From: Aquimarina sp. BL5
Lineage (GTDB): Bacteria > Bacteroidota > Bacteroidia > Flavobacteriales > Flavobacteriaceae
Direction of reading: 5' to 3'
DNA: 64,000 bases
Assembly (NCBI RefSeq): GCF_003443675.1
Contig: NZ_CP031963.1
Span: forward strand, 1,573,501-1,637,500
Below the pieces are notes generated by a model. That model was not told where the DNA came from. It did no database searches and saw only the letters and a program-made list of their open reading frames with translations. This document shows positions 36,931-46,338 of this stretch, piece by piece; position 1 is the stretch's first letter; the number at the start of each line of letters is the position of its first letter. The position numbers and the translations under genes are program-made.

Positions 36931-39018
36931 ATGCTAAAAAAAATACTACGCTTATTCCCAATCTTTCTTCTGCTTTCAGTAGTATGTTCTTGCTCAAAAT
37001 CTTTGGTCCTAAATGATTTAGAAAAAGAATTCCTCAAACAAAATGATAGTATTACCGTTGCTATCTATCCTTATTACCCTCCTTATCAATTTCTAAATGA
37101 GCAAAATGAGGCTGATGGTGTTTTTATGGAATATCTCGAAATTATAGAGGAGAAAATAAATTATAAATTCAAAAGAAAACAATATAACAATTGGCCAAAA
37201 CTAATTCAGGATGCAGAAAAGAATAAAATAGATCTGATTCTGGAAATCCAAAAAACAGAAAATAGAAAATCTTACTTAAAATTTTATCCTCCTCTTTTTG
37301 AATCTCAGCACGTTATTATTACGCGAAAAGATGTTACGTTTGGAAATAGTATAAAAAATCTTCACGATAAAACAATTGTACTCCCTAAAAATTACGGAAT
37401 AACCGAAAACTTGAGTTATGAATATCCTGATTTTACGATTGTAACTGTTCAGGGAGAACTGGAATGTTTAGAAAGATTAAATTCGGGTGAATATGATGCA
37501 TACATTGGACCAAGAGCTGTTGCCAATTATTTTATTAGATCTAAAAAACTCGATAATCTTAAAATAAACCCAGGAATTCATTTAAAATATGAACCAGGTA
37601 TAGCAATTACTAATAGTGATACTGTTCTTGATGGTATTATTTCAAAAGCCCTTAAAAGTATAACTAGAGAAGAGAAAGAATCCATTATCAATAATTGGCT
37701 TTACCAAAACGTAGTTCCTTTTTATCAAACTTCAAAATTTTGGATTATAATATCTTTAGTCTCAATACTAGCGTTCTTTTTGGGTGCATTTCTAAACTCT
37801 TACTTGAAATTTAAAATAAAACAGAAAACAGAGGAGCTAATCATTGCCAAAGATATTGCAGAAGAAAGTAATCGATTAAAAACAAATTTTATTAATAATA
37901 TCCCTCAGGAAATCAGAACTCCAATGAATGGCATCATTGGACTTTCTGAGTTTTTAAATGATGAAAGCTTAAGCCAGAAAGAAAGACAAAAATATACTCA
38001 AATGATTATTGGGAATAGTAAAGAGTTATTATCTATCATTGATAATATTTTGGAAATCTCTCAATTACAAACAAAAAGATTTACGCTACGATTGGTAGAA
38101 ACTAATCTGCAAGATGTCTTTCAAAATTTAGTATCTAATCATAAAATCAAAGCAGAAGAAAAAAACATCAAATTCTACATCGAGAATAATTTAAAAAATT
38201 CTCAGAATTTAGTATTCATAGATCGTCCTAAATTAAATAAAATCCTCAATGTTATTCTTGATAATGCAGTAAAATATACAAATAATGGATCAATAACTAT
38301 TTCGTACGTGGTAAAGAATGACTTTTTACACATTTCTATGAAAGATACTGGGATTGGCATTAATGAAAAAAGCGAAAATAAAATACAAGAAAGTCTAACA
38401 TCTAACTCAGAAAATACAATCGGAGAATATAACGGGCTAGGTCTTGGTTTAACTATTGCGAAAAAAAATGCTGATTTTATTGGAGGTGAAATAACTGTAC
38501 TTAGTGAGAAAAACGAAGGCACCACATTTACGTTAAAGATGCCATATAACCCTGTACTTAAAAACAAAAAAGATAAAACTACTAACCAAGATAAAACCCT
38601 TTCAAAATCAGAAAAACATATCATCCTGATAGCTGAGGATGGAGAAACAAACTTCTTATTTCTAAAAACAATTCTCACAAAGATGAACGATTATGACTTT
38701 ACTATCTACAGAGCAAAAAATGGTAAAGAAGCTGTAACAATTTGCCAAGAAAATGCTAATATCGACCTGGTTCTTATGGACATTAAAATGCCAATTATGG
38801 ATGGATACGATGCCACTTCTTATATCAAAAAAATGAGACCAAATTTACCAGTTATAGCTCAAACAGCATATTCTATTGAAGAGGATGTACAAAAAGCATT
38901 AGATGCAGGTTGTGATGATTTTGTTTCCAAACCTGTAGATAGAAAAATACTTAAACCAATTCTTAATAAATATTTCCCCATTTTTAAAAATAGAAATAAG
39001 ACCATCAACTCAAAATAA
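36931..39018 (+). CDS. Hybrid sensor kinase with periplasmic binding domain; phospho-accepting histidine replaced by Gln
   Basis: This 695-residue protein has a signal or anchor with possible lipobox VVCSC, a periplasmic SBP_bac_3-like domain (about 30-265, SITVAIYPYYPPYQFL), a membrane helix (about 269-290), a kinase core (about 315-545) and a C-terminal receiver (about 560-690) with Asp617 in LVLMDIKMP. In the kinase H-box the sequence is IPQEIRTPMNG, with Gln326 where the intact paralogue has His. The ATP-binding N and G boxes are present (LDNAVKYT, DTGIGI, GLGLGL), but the F-box region is degenerate. It is 3 bases before its paralogue. Confidence 0.93.
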   Translation: MLKKILRLFPIFLLLSVVCSCSKSLVLNDLEKEFLKQNDSITVAIYPYYPPYQFLNEQNEADGVFMEYLEIIEEKINYKFKRKQYNNWPKLIQDAEKNKIDLILEIQKTENRKSYLKFYPPLFESQHVIITRKDVTFGNSIKNLHDKTIVLPKNYGITENLSYEYPDFTIVTVQGELECLERLNSGEYDAYIGPRAVANYFIRSKKLDNLKINPGIHLKYEPGIAITNSDTVLDGIISKALKSITREEKESIINNWLYQNVVPFYQTSKFWIIISLVSILAFFLGAFLNSYLKFKIKQKTEELIIAKDIAEESNRLKTNFINNIPQEIRTPMNGIIGLSEFLNDESLSQKERQKYTQMIIGNSKELLSIIDNILEISQLQTKRFTLRLVETNLQDVFQNLVSNHKIKAEEKNIKFYIENNLKNSQNLVFIDRPKLNKILNVILDNAVKYTNNGSITISYVVKNDFLHISMKDTGIGINEKSENKIQESLTSNSENTIGEYNGLGLGLTIAKKNADFIGGEITVLSEKNEGTTFTLKMPYNPVLKNKKDKTTNQDKTLSKSEKHIILIAEDGETNFLFLKTILTKMNDYDFTIYRAKNGKEAVTICQENANIDLVLMDIKMPIMDGYDATSYIKKMRPNLPVIAQTAYSIEEDVQKALDAGCDDFVSKPVDRKILKPILNKYFPIFKNRNKTINSK

Positions 39019-39021
39019 CAT

Positions 39022-41082
39022 ATGCTAAATAAGATAACACACACTTTTCTTTTCATATGTCTAATCATTGGAATATCATCATGTTCTAATGATAATATTC
39101 TTAATGAAACGGAAAAAGACTGGCTATTACAACAAGATGTGATCAATGTTGCCGTATATCCCTATTATCCTCCCTATCAATTCATAGATAAAAAAGATAG
39201 TATTGATGGAATTTTAGTCGACCATTTTAGTCTTATTGAAAATAAAATTAATTATAAATTTCAAAAAAAATACTATACAGATTGGGTCAAATTACTTGAA
39301 GACGTTAGAACCAAAAAAGTAGATATTGTACTGGAAATGCAGGAAACTGAAGAAAAACAAAGTTATCTTAATTTTTATGCAAAATTTTTTGAAACCCCGT
39401 TTGTTTTGGTTACCGGAAAAGAAGTTGATAATGATTTAAAATTTAAAGATTTTCAAAACAAACAAATTGCAATACCTATGGGGTATTCTATTGATGATTA
39501 TCTTAAAAAAAAATACCCCAATTTGAATATAAAAAATTACCCCGATGATATAGCTTGTTTACTCAGCGTTCAGTCAGGAGAATCTGATGCATATGTAGGG
39601 GGAAAAGCAATGGTAAATTACCTAATGAAATCAGAAGGTATTAATGATCTAAAAGTATTAACAGAAATAAATCATAGTTATATTCCGAGCGTTGCAGTCC
39701 ATAAAGAGAATAAAATGCTTAATGCTATTATTGCGAAAACAGCTCGTAGCATATCTAACAAAGAGAAGCAAGCGATTCTGGATAATTGGCTATTTAGTAC
39801 AGTGAAACCTTTTTATAAAAAGCCTAAATTCTGGATTATTTCATCGATTATTTTTTTCACTGCTTTAGCGAGTATTATTCTTATACACTTCTATTTAAAA
39901 TTCATCATTAAACAAAAAACTAGAGAGCTCCGAATTGCAAAGGATAAAGCAGAAGAAAGTAACAGGATAAAAACTAATTTTATTCAGAATATATCTCACG
40001 AAATCAGAACTCCGATGAACGGAATTATGGGATTTTCGGAATTACTTAAATCAGACTCTTTAACACCTGAAGAAAGAAAGGAATACACCGAGATTATTAT
40101 TGATAGTGGTAAAGACCTAATTACTTCTGTCGATGATATCTTAGAAATCTCTTTACTAGAAACTAAACAAAGCAAACTACGATTTACCAAAACCGATTTA
40201 AAAGAACTTCTACTGAAATTAATATCCGAATATGCTCATAAAGCAAAAGAGAAAAATCTTATTATACATTTAGAGAATGAAATTCCAGAAGAAAAAAATA
40301 TAATTATTACTGATAAATCAAAGCTTACTAAAATACTCAACAATCTAATCGATAATGGTATAAAATTCACTAATACTGGATCAATAACAATCTTTTCTTA
40401 TATTGTGGAAGATTCTATTGAAATATCTATTAAAGATACGGGAATCGGAATTAAACAAAAGGATCAGGATATTATTTTTAAGAGTTTCTCTCAATCAGAA
40501 AAAGAGATTTCTAAAAATTTTGGAGGCCTTGGTTTAGGTCTGGCAATTGCTAAACAATATACAGATTTAATCGGAGGAAAAATTTCTTTTGTAAGTAAAG
40601 AAAATGAAGGTAGTGCCTTCTTATTAAAAATTCCTTATACCCCAATGCAAAATAACGGAGAGCTATCTACAAATAAAGAAGGAAATATCATACCAGAAAA
40701 ACATGTGGTACTCATAGCCGAAGATGGAGAAATAAACTTCTTATTTTTAAAAACCGTATTAACCAAAATGATGGACTTCGAGTTTGTTATATATCGTGCT
40801 AAGAATGGTAAAGAAGCTGTTGAAATATGTGAGGGCAACGACAAAATCGATTTGGTTCTAATGGATATCAAAATGCCGATTATGGACGGGTATGATGCCA
40901 CAAAACGTATCAAAAAAATGCGCCCACATCTGCCTGTAGTAGCACAAACAGCCTATTCTACAGAAGAAGATATAGAAAGAGCTTTGGCTGCCGGATGTGA
41001 TGACTTTGTTGCTAAACCAGTGGATCGAAAAATACTAAGACCTATCTTAGATAAATATATTTCTATTTTTAGAAATGAATAA
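39022..41082 (+). CDS. Hybrid sensor kinase with periplasmic binding domain
   Basis: This 686-residue paralogue has lipobox GISSC, an SBP_bac_3-like sensor domain (INVAVYPYYPPYQFI), a membrane helix (about 271-293), an intact H-box SHEIRTPMNG with His326, N box LIDNGIKFT, G boxes DTGIGI and GGLGLGL, F-box FKSFSQSEK, and a receiver with Asp615. Ligand-dependent autophosphorylation and phosphotransfer to its own receiver are expected. No output regulator gene is nearby. The two kinases align along their length and share residue numbering at the H-box, which indicates tandem duplication. Confidence 0.95.
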   Translation: MLNKITHTFLFICLIIGISSCSNDNILNETEKDWLLQQDVINVAVYPYYPPYQFIDKKDSIDGILVDHFSLIENKINYKFQKKYYTDWVKLLEDVRTKKVDIVLEMQETEEKQSYLNFYAKFFETPFVLVTGKEVDNDLKFKDFQNKQIAIPMGYSIDDYLKKKYPNLNIKNYPDDIACLLSVQSGESDAYVGGKAMVNYLMKSEGINDLKVLTEINHSYIPSVAVHKENKMLNAIIAKTARSISNKEKQAILDNWLFSTVKPFYKKPKFWIISSIIFFTALASIILIHFYLKFIIKQKTRELRIAKDKAEESNRIKTNFIQNISHEIRTPMNGIMGFSELLKSDSLTPEERKEYTEIIIDSGKDLITSVDDILEISLLETKQSKLRFTKTDLKELLLKLISEYAHKAKEKNLIIHLENEIPEEKNIIITDKSKLTKILNNLIDNGIKFTNTGSITIFSYIVEDSIEISIKDTGIGIKQKDQDIIFKSFSQSEKEISKNFGGLGLGLAIAKQYTDLIGGKISFVSKENEGSAFLLKIPYTPMQNNGELSTNKEGNIIPEKHVVLIAEDGEINFLFLKTVLTKMMDFEFVIYRAKNGKEAVEICEGNDKIDLVLMDIKMPIMDGYDATKRIKKMRPHLPVVAQTAYSTEEDIERALAAGCDDFVAKPVDRKILRPILDKYISIFRNE

Positions 41083-41090
41083 TACCTGTA

Positions 41091-41912
41091 ATGTCGATTA
41101 AACAACAATATGCTGGCTTTTTGGATAGCAATGTATTATGGAAAAATGTTTCTCTTTTCGAACTATCGCAATTTGACTTACAGATTTCTGATGATTTTAT
41201 ACCGAATGAATTACCTATTCAAATTTCTGAAAATGAAGTCTTAGGAAAAAGGGTTGAGCATTTTTTTGAATACTTCATTAACAGCAGCAAAAACTATAAG
41301 ATCATCCTAAAAAATCTTCAGATATTTAAGGATAAAATAACCATAGGTGAATTAGATTTTTTATTGGAAGACCAACAGCAAAATCAGTTGCTACATATAG
41401 AATTAATTTATAAGTTTTATCTCTATGATCCTAAAAAAAGTGAGAGCGTACTGGAAAGGTGGATTGGTCCTAATCGTAATGATAGTCTATTAGAAAAAGT
41501 AACCAAATTAAAAGAAAAACAGTTACCACTACTCTATCGCTCTGAAACCATAACTACATTACAAAAATTAGATATCGAACCTAATAATATTCTACAAAAA
41601 GTCTGCTTCTTTGGCAATTTATTCGTTCCATTATCCTATCAAAACAAGAAAATTTCTCATCTTAATAATGATTGTATCGTGGGATATTGGATCCACTCAG
41701 AAGAATTTACAGAAGGAAAATACGGATCATGTCTCTATTACATTCCTCAGAAAAAAGACTGGGTAACTGATCCGAAGCGCAATGAAATCTGGTATCCATT
41801 TACATCCATATTAGATAAACTGAATACGCAACTGATCAAAAAAAAATCTCCATTACTTTGGATAAAAAGTAATGGAGATTTTTTTTCTAAATGTTTCGTT
41901 GTATGGTGGTGA
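41091..41912 (+). CDS. DUF1853 family protein
   Basis: This 273-residue soluble protein matches DUF1853: YAGFLDSNVLWKN at the start, GKRVEHFFEYF, and GELDFLLEDQQQNQLLHIEL, which has a restriction-nuclease-like D...E-x-K-type look (E-L-I-Y-K). It ends SKCFVVWW, typical of the family. It is 8 bases after the kinase gene. Its last codons overlap a long perfect inverted repeat with a T-tract, so the terminator lies inside the coding region. The function is unknown. Confidence 0.88.
   Translation: MSIKQQYAGFLDSNVLWKNVSLFELSQFDLQISDDFIPNELPIQISENEVLGKRVEHFFEYFINSSKNYKIILKNLQIFKDKITIGELDFLLEDQQQNQLLHIELIYKFYLYDPKKSESVLERWIGPNRNDSLLEKVTKLKEKQLPLLYRSETITTLQKLDIEPNNILQKVCFFGNLFVPLSYQNKKISHLNNDCIVGYWIHSEEFTEGKYGSCLYYIPQKKDWVTDPKRNEIWYPFTSILDKLNTQLIKKKSPLLWIKSNGDFFSKCFVVWW
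41839..41886. terminator. Bidirectional terminator overlapping the end of DUF1853
   Basis: Positions 41839-41858 (eight A, TCTCCATTACTT) and 41867-41886 (AAGTAATGGAGA, eight T) form a perfect 20-bp inverted repeat with an 8-base loop. A and T tracts on either side make it work in both directions. The stop codon of DUF1853 lies downstream at 41910-41912, so the stem is within its coding sequence. The minus-strand ATPase gene ends at 41988. Confidence 0.88.
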
Positions 41913-41987
41913 TTTTTAAGTTGATAGAAACGGGTTAATTATTTGGTTAAACCATATTCCAATCAACAAAAAACCATCGATAATCTA

Positions 41988-43451
41988 CTATAAATCATTG
42001 ATATAACTACCGTATAAATCCTTAAATCTGAACCCTTCAGACAATCTATATTTACTTAGTTTTTTATGCTCTACTAATCCCCATAACAAGAATTCCTTCA
42101 TAAAATAACTATCTTTTTTATCAATATCTTCTTGGTAGCTTTTTATAAGGTCATTTAGTGGTTTAATTTCATCTAGCTTTTTTATGTATTCCGTTTCAGG
42201 AATTTCATCTAAAAGCTCAAAACCGCTTTGCTCGAAAAACCAATCAATCAATTCTTGATAAGGACTTCTTTCACTTTCTTTTTCTAATCGCTCGATTTTA
42301 GGAAAGTATTCAGGAAACAATGTTTTAATCGAATCCGAAATCAAATTATGTGCTACAGATGCTGCACCTTCTTGTTCTCCTTCATACACAAGCTCTACTT
42401 TACCAGTAATTGCAGGGACAACACCCATAAAATCACTTAGTCTTAACAATGTTTGTTCGTCTCCAGATTTTAATGCTCTATATTCTGCGGTACTTAATAA
42501 ATTCTCGTATGCAGTAATACTCATTCTTGCACTCACCCCACTTTTAGAATCAACAAACTCACTTTCTCTAGCTTGGAAACTAATCTGTTCTAATAAATCC
42601 TTAGCCAAATCCGGTACGTAAACCAAATTGCTTTGTCTAGAGTCTAATTGTGCCTCTTGTTGTGTAATGGTCTTAGCAATTTCTATAGTTTCTGGATAAT
42701 GCGTAAGGATCTGAGAACCTATTCTATCTTTTAAGGGTGTTACAATACTACCTCTATTCGTATAATCCTCGGGATTAGCAGTAAATACAAATTGCATGTC
42801 TAATGGTAAACGAAGCTTAAATCCTCTTATCTGGATATCGCCTTCTTGTAAGATATTAAACAATGCTACCTGGATACGCGCCTGTAAATCAGGTAACTCA
42901 TTAATCACAAAAATACAGCGATTGGCTCTGGGAATCATTCCAAAGTGAATCACTCTATCATCTGCATAACTCAATTTTAGATTCGCCGCTTTAATTGGAT
43001 CTACATCTCCAATAATATCAGCTACAGTTACATCCGGTGTTGCTAGCTTTTCTGCAAAACGATCATTCCTATGTATCCAACTTATTGGAGTTTCATCTCC
43101 TTTTTCTTTAATTAAATTAATAGCATATCTGGATATCGGGTGATATGGATCATCATTAATCTCTGATCCTTCTACAATAGGAATCCATTCATCCAGCAAA
43201 TTGATCATCTGTCTGGCCAAACGAGTTTTTGCTTGACCTCTTAATCCCAATAAATTAATATTATGCCGTGATAAAATTGCCCGCTCCAACTCTGGAATTA
43301 CCGTGTTTTCATATCCATGGATTCCTGTAAAAGTGGTCTCTTTATTACTAATCTTAGACCTTAAATTATCTCTAAGTTCATCTTTTATGCTTTTACTTTT
43401 ATATCCTGATTCCTTTAATTGTCCAAATGTCGTTATTGTACTTGTATTCAT
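41988..43451 (-). CDS. MoxR/magnesium-chelatase-like AAA ATPase
   Basis: This 487-residue protein is an AAA+ ATPase of the ChlI/MoxR type. Walker A is GLRGQAKT (residues 69-76) and Walker B-like INELPD lies near 185, with FTANPEDYTNRG (sensor) near 230. It lies 37 bases after the VWA gene on the minus strand. MoxR-VWA pairs act as chaperones that remodel or insert metals into target proteins. The target is unknown. Confidence 0.9.
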   Translation of the reverse strand: MNTSTITTFGQLKESGYKSKSIKDELRDNLRSKISNKETTFTGIHGYENTVIPELERAILSRHNINLLGLRGQAKTRLARQMINLLDEWIPIVEGSEINDDPYHPISRYAINLIKEKGDETPISWIHRNDRFAEKLATPDVTVADIIGDVDPIKAANLKLSYADDRVIHFGMIPRANRCIFVINELPDLQARIQVALFNILQEGDIQIRGFKLRLPLDMQFVFTANPEDYTNRGSIVTPLKDRIGSQILTHYPETIEIAKTITQQEAQLDSRQSNLVYVPDLAKDLLEQISFQARESEFVDSKSGVSARMSITAYENLLSTAEYRALKSGDEQTLLRLSDFMGVVPAITGKVELVYEGEQEGAASVAHNLISDSIKTLFPEYFPKIERLEKESERSPYQELIDWFFEQSGFELLDEIPETEYIKKLDEIKPLNDLIKSYQEDIDKKDSYFMKEFLLWGLVEHKKLSKYRLSEGFRFKDLYGSYINDL

Positions 43452-43488
43452 ATTTTCTTTTAAGCAAAATTCTAGATTATACTATCTT

Positions 43489-44619
43489 TTATCCTTTAAT
43501 TCTTTTTTTTCTATTGGTTTCGTAATCTTCAAAAATCATCTCTCCTAATCCTTTTAAACCTGTGTAAAAAGCTTTACCCTGATTCGCATGTGTAAATTCT
43601 CTTACAAACTGCATCAGGTATGGATCTTGCGCAATCATAAAAGTTGTAATCGGTATCTGTAATTTTCTGGCTTGCTGTGCCATCATATAACACTTGTTTA
43701 CAATTTGGCGATCTAATCCATTACTATTCTTATAATATTGACCATCTGGCATTCTCAGGCAACTCGGTTTACCATCAGTAATCATAAAAATTTGCTTGTT
43801 TGTATTACGCTTTCTTCTTAACATATCCATGGCTAGCTGTAATCCCGCGACTGTATTAGTATGATATGGCCCTACCTGTAAATATGGTAAATCTTTAATC
43901 GCTATTGGCCAGGCGTCGTTACCAAATACAAGAATATCCAAGGTATCTTTAGGATATCTTGTTGTGATAAGTTCTGCAAGTGCCATAGCCACTTTTTTAG
44001 CTGGCGTGATACGATCTTCTCCGTATAAAATCATACTATGGCTAATATCGATCATCAATACAGTACTCATCTGGGCTTTGAACTGCGTCTCCTCTACCAC
44101 AAGATCATCTTCCGTAAGATTCAATTCTCCAATTCCGTGGTTTATTTGAGCATTCTTTAAACTTTCGGTTATGGATATTCGTTCTAAGGCATCTCCATAC
44201 TGATAGTTTCTATATTCGCCAGCGTGCTCGTCTCCTCTTCCGGTATATTTGGTTCTATGATTTCCAGATCCGCTACGCTTTAGGTTTCCGAAAATCTGAT
44301 CCAATGCTCTTTGCCTGATGGCTCGTTCAGTTTTAGACGTAATAGACATACCTCCTTTTCCATCTGGTTTGATTTCCTCTCGGATATATCCTTTTTTCTT
44401 AAGATCCTCGATAAAATCATCCAGTGTGTAGTCTTCATTAGTAAGTTCGTATTCTTTATCTAGCTCTCGCATCCAATCCAAAGCTTCATCCAGATCCCCT
44501 GAAGTATGAGTGATAATTTCCTGAAAAATATCAAAAAGTTTATCAAATGGAGATTGTTCTGGAGCTTCATAATGCTTAAAAGCAAATCCTTTTTTAAAAA
44601 TTCCCTTTTTCTCTTTCAT
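43489..44619 (-). CDS. VWA-domain partner of the MoxR-like ATPase
   Basis: This 376-residue protein has a VWA domain from about residue 185 onward. The MIDAS motif is intact as D191-I-S193-H-S195, with DILVFGNDAWPI and the TDG motif (MITDGKPS) later. The N-terminal 180 residues are charged and unlike any domain I know. It is the first gene of the pair on the minus strand. A gap of 218 bases separates it from the next plus-strand gene. Confidence 0.9.
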   Translation of the reverse strand: MKEKKGIFKKGFAFKHYEAPEQSPFDKLFDIFQEIITHTSGDLDEALDWMRELDKEYELTNEDYTLDDFIEDLKKKGYIREEIKPDGKGGMSITSKTERAIRQRALDQIFGNLKRSGSGNHRTKYTGRGDEHAGEYRNYQYGDALERISITESLKNAQINHGIGELNLTEDDLVVEETQFKAQMSTVLMIDISHSMILYGEDRITPAKKVAMALAELITTRYPKDTLDILVFGNDAWPIAIKDLPYLQVGPYHTNTVAGLQLAMDMLRRKRNTNKQIFMITDGKPSCLRMPDGQYYKNSNGLDRQIVNKCYMMAQQARKLQIPITTFMIAQDPYLMQFVREFTHANQGKAFYTGLKGLGEMIFEDYETNRKKRIKG

Positions 44620-44755
44620 TATATAAATTTAACACATTTTGGAAAAGATACCGACCGAACTGGAAGGTAATCACATAGAATTAACAAATGTTTTGGAGAA
44701 TTTGACTCAGATAACAACTCTTTCGGTTCTTATCCTATAAACTCTCCACAATTCT

Positions 44756-44763
44756 TATCTTTG
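44756..44763 (+). promoter_or_regulatory. Candidate -7 box for the M28 peptidase gene
   Basis: TATCTTTG at 44756-44763 matches TAnnTTTG fully. The -33 region is weak. It would give a leader of about 65 bases before the M28 gene. Confidence 0.45.
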
Positions 44764-44837
44764 AGAAGTCAGGTATATTTTTTTTACACATACTCTGAAA
44801 ATTACACACATATAATAGTAAAACATCTTAATTGCTT

Positions 44838-46307
44838 ATGAAAACTATATTTTTATCATTACTAGTAGCTTTCCCATTCATCAATTTTGCGCAAGATGAT
44901 ATCAAAAAAGTAACATCCACTGTTGCCAAAAGCGAAATTGAAGGACATATTTATTTTTTAGCATCAGATGAGTTAAAAGGAAGACAAACGGGTACTCCCG
45001 AAAATAAAATAGCCGCTCAATATCTGGCCAATATGTTGCGTGGATATGGTGTTAAACCTGTTACAGAAAATAAAAGTTATTTTCAGAAAGTTACACTGAA
45101 TAGTACCTCTTCATTCGCAAATGCTTCATTAAAAATAGGAGATTTCACTACTTCTAAAATAGTGACAATAAAAAAAGGAAATACTTCCTTTTCAGGAGCA
45201 TTAGTATTTGCCAATTATGGTTTAGCCGAAGATTATAATACCTTAGATGTGAAAGGAAAAATAGTAGTTACGTATTCTGGAACAAAAGATAATAGCAATC
45301 TTAGATTTGCATTTTCTAAAGTCCAGGAAAAGATAGTACTAGCCAAAGAAAAAGGTGCAGTAGGGATTATAGAAGTTAATAGTATAGATGATAGAACCTG
45401 GTCACAACTAGATCATAGTTTTAATGGAGAAAAAATGAGCATTTCTGGAGAAGAAGAACCTAACAACTTCACTTATTTATGGATCAATGATCAGAAAGAA
45501 GAAATCAGTAAATTCTTTGAAGATAAAAATGAAATTAAGGCTACTGTCGAAGTTCAAGGTATTAAGAAAAGTAAAGTAGTATCACAAAATGTAGTTGGAA
45601 TGGTGGAAGGCACGGATCCTAAACTAAAGGATGAGTTTGTTATTTATTCTGCTCATTATGATCATGTAGGCATAGGAAAAGCTATTGATAATGACTCTAT
45701 TTATAACGGTGCAAGAGACAATGCTGTCGGAACGGTAACTGTATTATCTGCAGCACAAAACATTGCTAAATATCCTACTAAAAGATCAGCATTATTTATC
45801 CTATTCACCGGAGAAGAAAAAGGGTTGTTAGGTAGTAAATGGTATGTAAACCATCCTATGATCCCGTTAGACCAAATGGTATATTGTTTCAACAGCGATA
45901 ATGGAGGATATAACGATACTAGTATAGCGACAATAGTAGGTCTGAAACGAACAACAGCAGCAGAAGATATTAAAAAAGCGGCAACACCTTTTGGGCTAAA
46001 AGCTATTGATGATCCGGCTCCAGAACAAGGTTTATTTGATCGATCAGACAATGTACATTTTGCTGCCAAAGGAATCCCTGCTCCAACGTTCAGTATGGGT
46101 TTTACAGCCTTTGACGAAGAAATAACCAAATACTATCATCAGGTTACTGATAATCCGGATACTTTAGATTATGATTATCTATTAAAATTCTTTCAATCCT
46201 ATGTATTGGCTTGCAGAAATATTGCTAACAATCCTGAAACTCCTTTTTGGGTAGAAGGTGATAAATACTATGAGGCTGGTAAAAAATTATATAATAAAAA
46301 TAGATAA
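44838..46307 (+). CDS. M28 family zinc peptidase with PA-like insert
   Basis: This protein of about 489 residues starts at ATG 44838, because the longer frame begins with TTG. It has a signal peptide (LSLLVAFPFINFAQ), then a PA-like insert (about 100-230, FSGALVFANYGLAEDYNTLD). M28 metal and catalytic residues are all visible: SAHYDHVG (His and Asp), NGARDNAVG, FTGEEKGLLG (Glu pair), NSDNGG, and a late His in YYHQVTD. Unlike the M28 protein at 15165 the first motif keeps its His. It is an exported aminopeptidase. Confidence 0.93.
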   Translation: MKTIFLSLLVAFPFINFAQDDIKKVTSTVAKSEIEGHIYFLASDELKGRQTGTPENKIAAQYLANMLRGYGVKPVTENKSYFQKVTLNSTSSFANASLKIGDFTTSKIVTIKKGNTSFSGALVFANYGLAEDYNTLDVKGKIVVTYSGTKDNSNLRFAFSKVQEKIVLAKEKGAVGIIEVNSIDDRTWSQLDHSFNGEKMSISGEEEPNNFTYLWINDQKEEISKFFEDKNEIKATVEVQGIKKSKVVSQNVVGMVEGTDPKLKDEFVIYSAHYDHVGIGKAIDNDSIYNGARDNAVGTVTVLSAAQNIAKYPTKRSALFILFTGEEKGLLGSKWYVNHPMIPLDQMVYCFNSDNGGYNDTSIATIVGLKRTTAAEDIKKAATPFGLKAIDDPAPEQGLFDRSDNVHFAAKGIPAPTFSMGFTAFDEEITKYYHQVTDNPDTLDYDYLLKFFQSYVLACRNIANNPETPFWVEGDKYYEAGKKLYNKNR

Positions 46308-46338
46308 TCATTCTCTTATCGTTTAATTTTTAACCTAT

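Noticed and set aside
38202..38678. Minus-strand 158-codon frame
   Set aside because: It is antisense to the kinase core of the first hybrid sensor kinase and shows no protein motif.
45701..46129. Minus-strand 142-codon frame
   Set aside because: It is antisense to M28 catalytic motifs of the gene at 44838.
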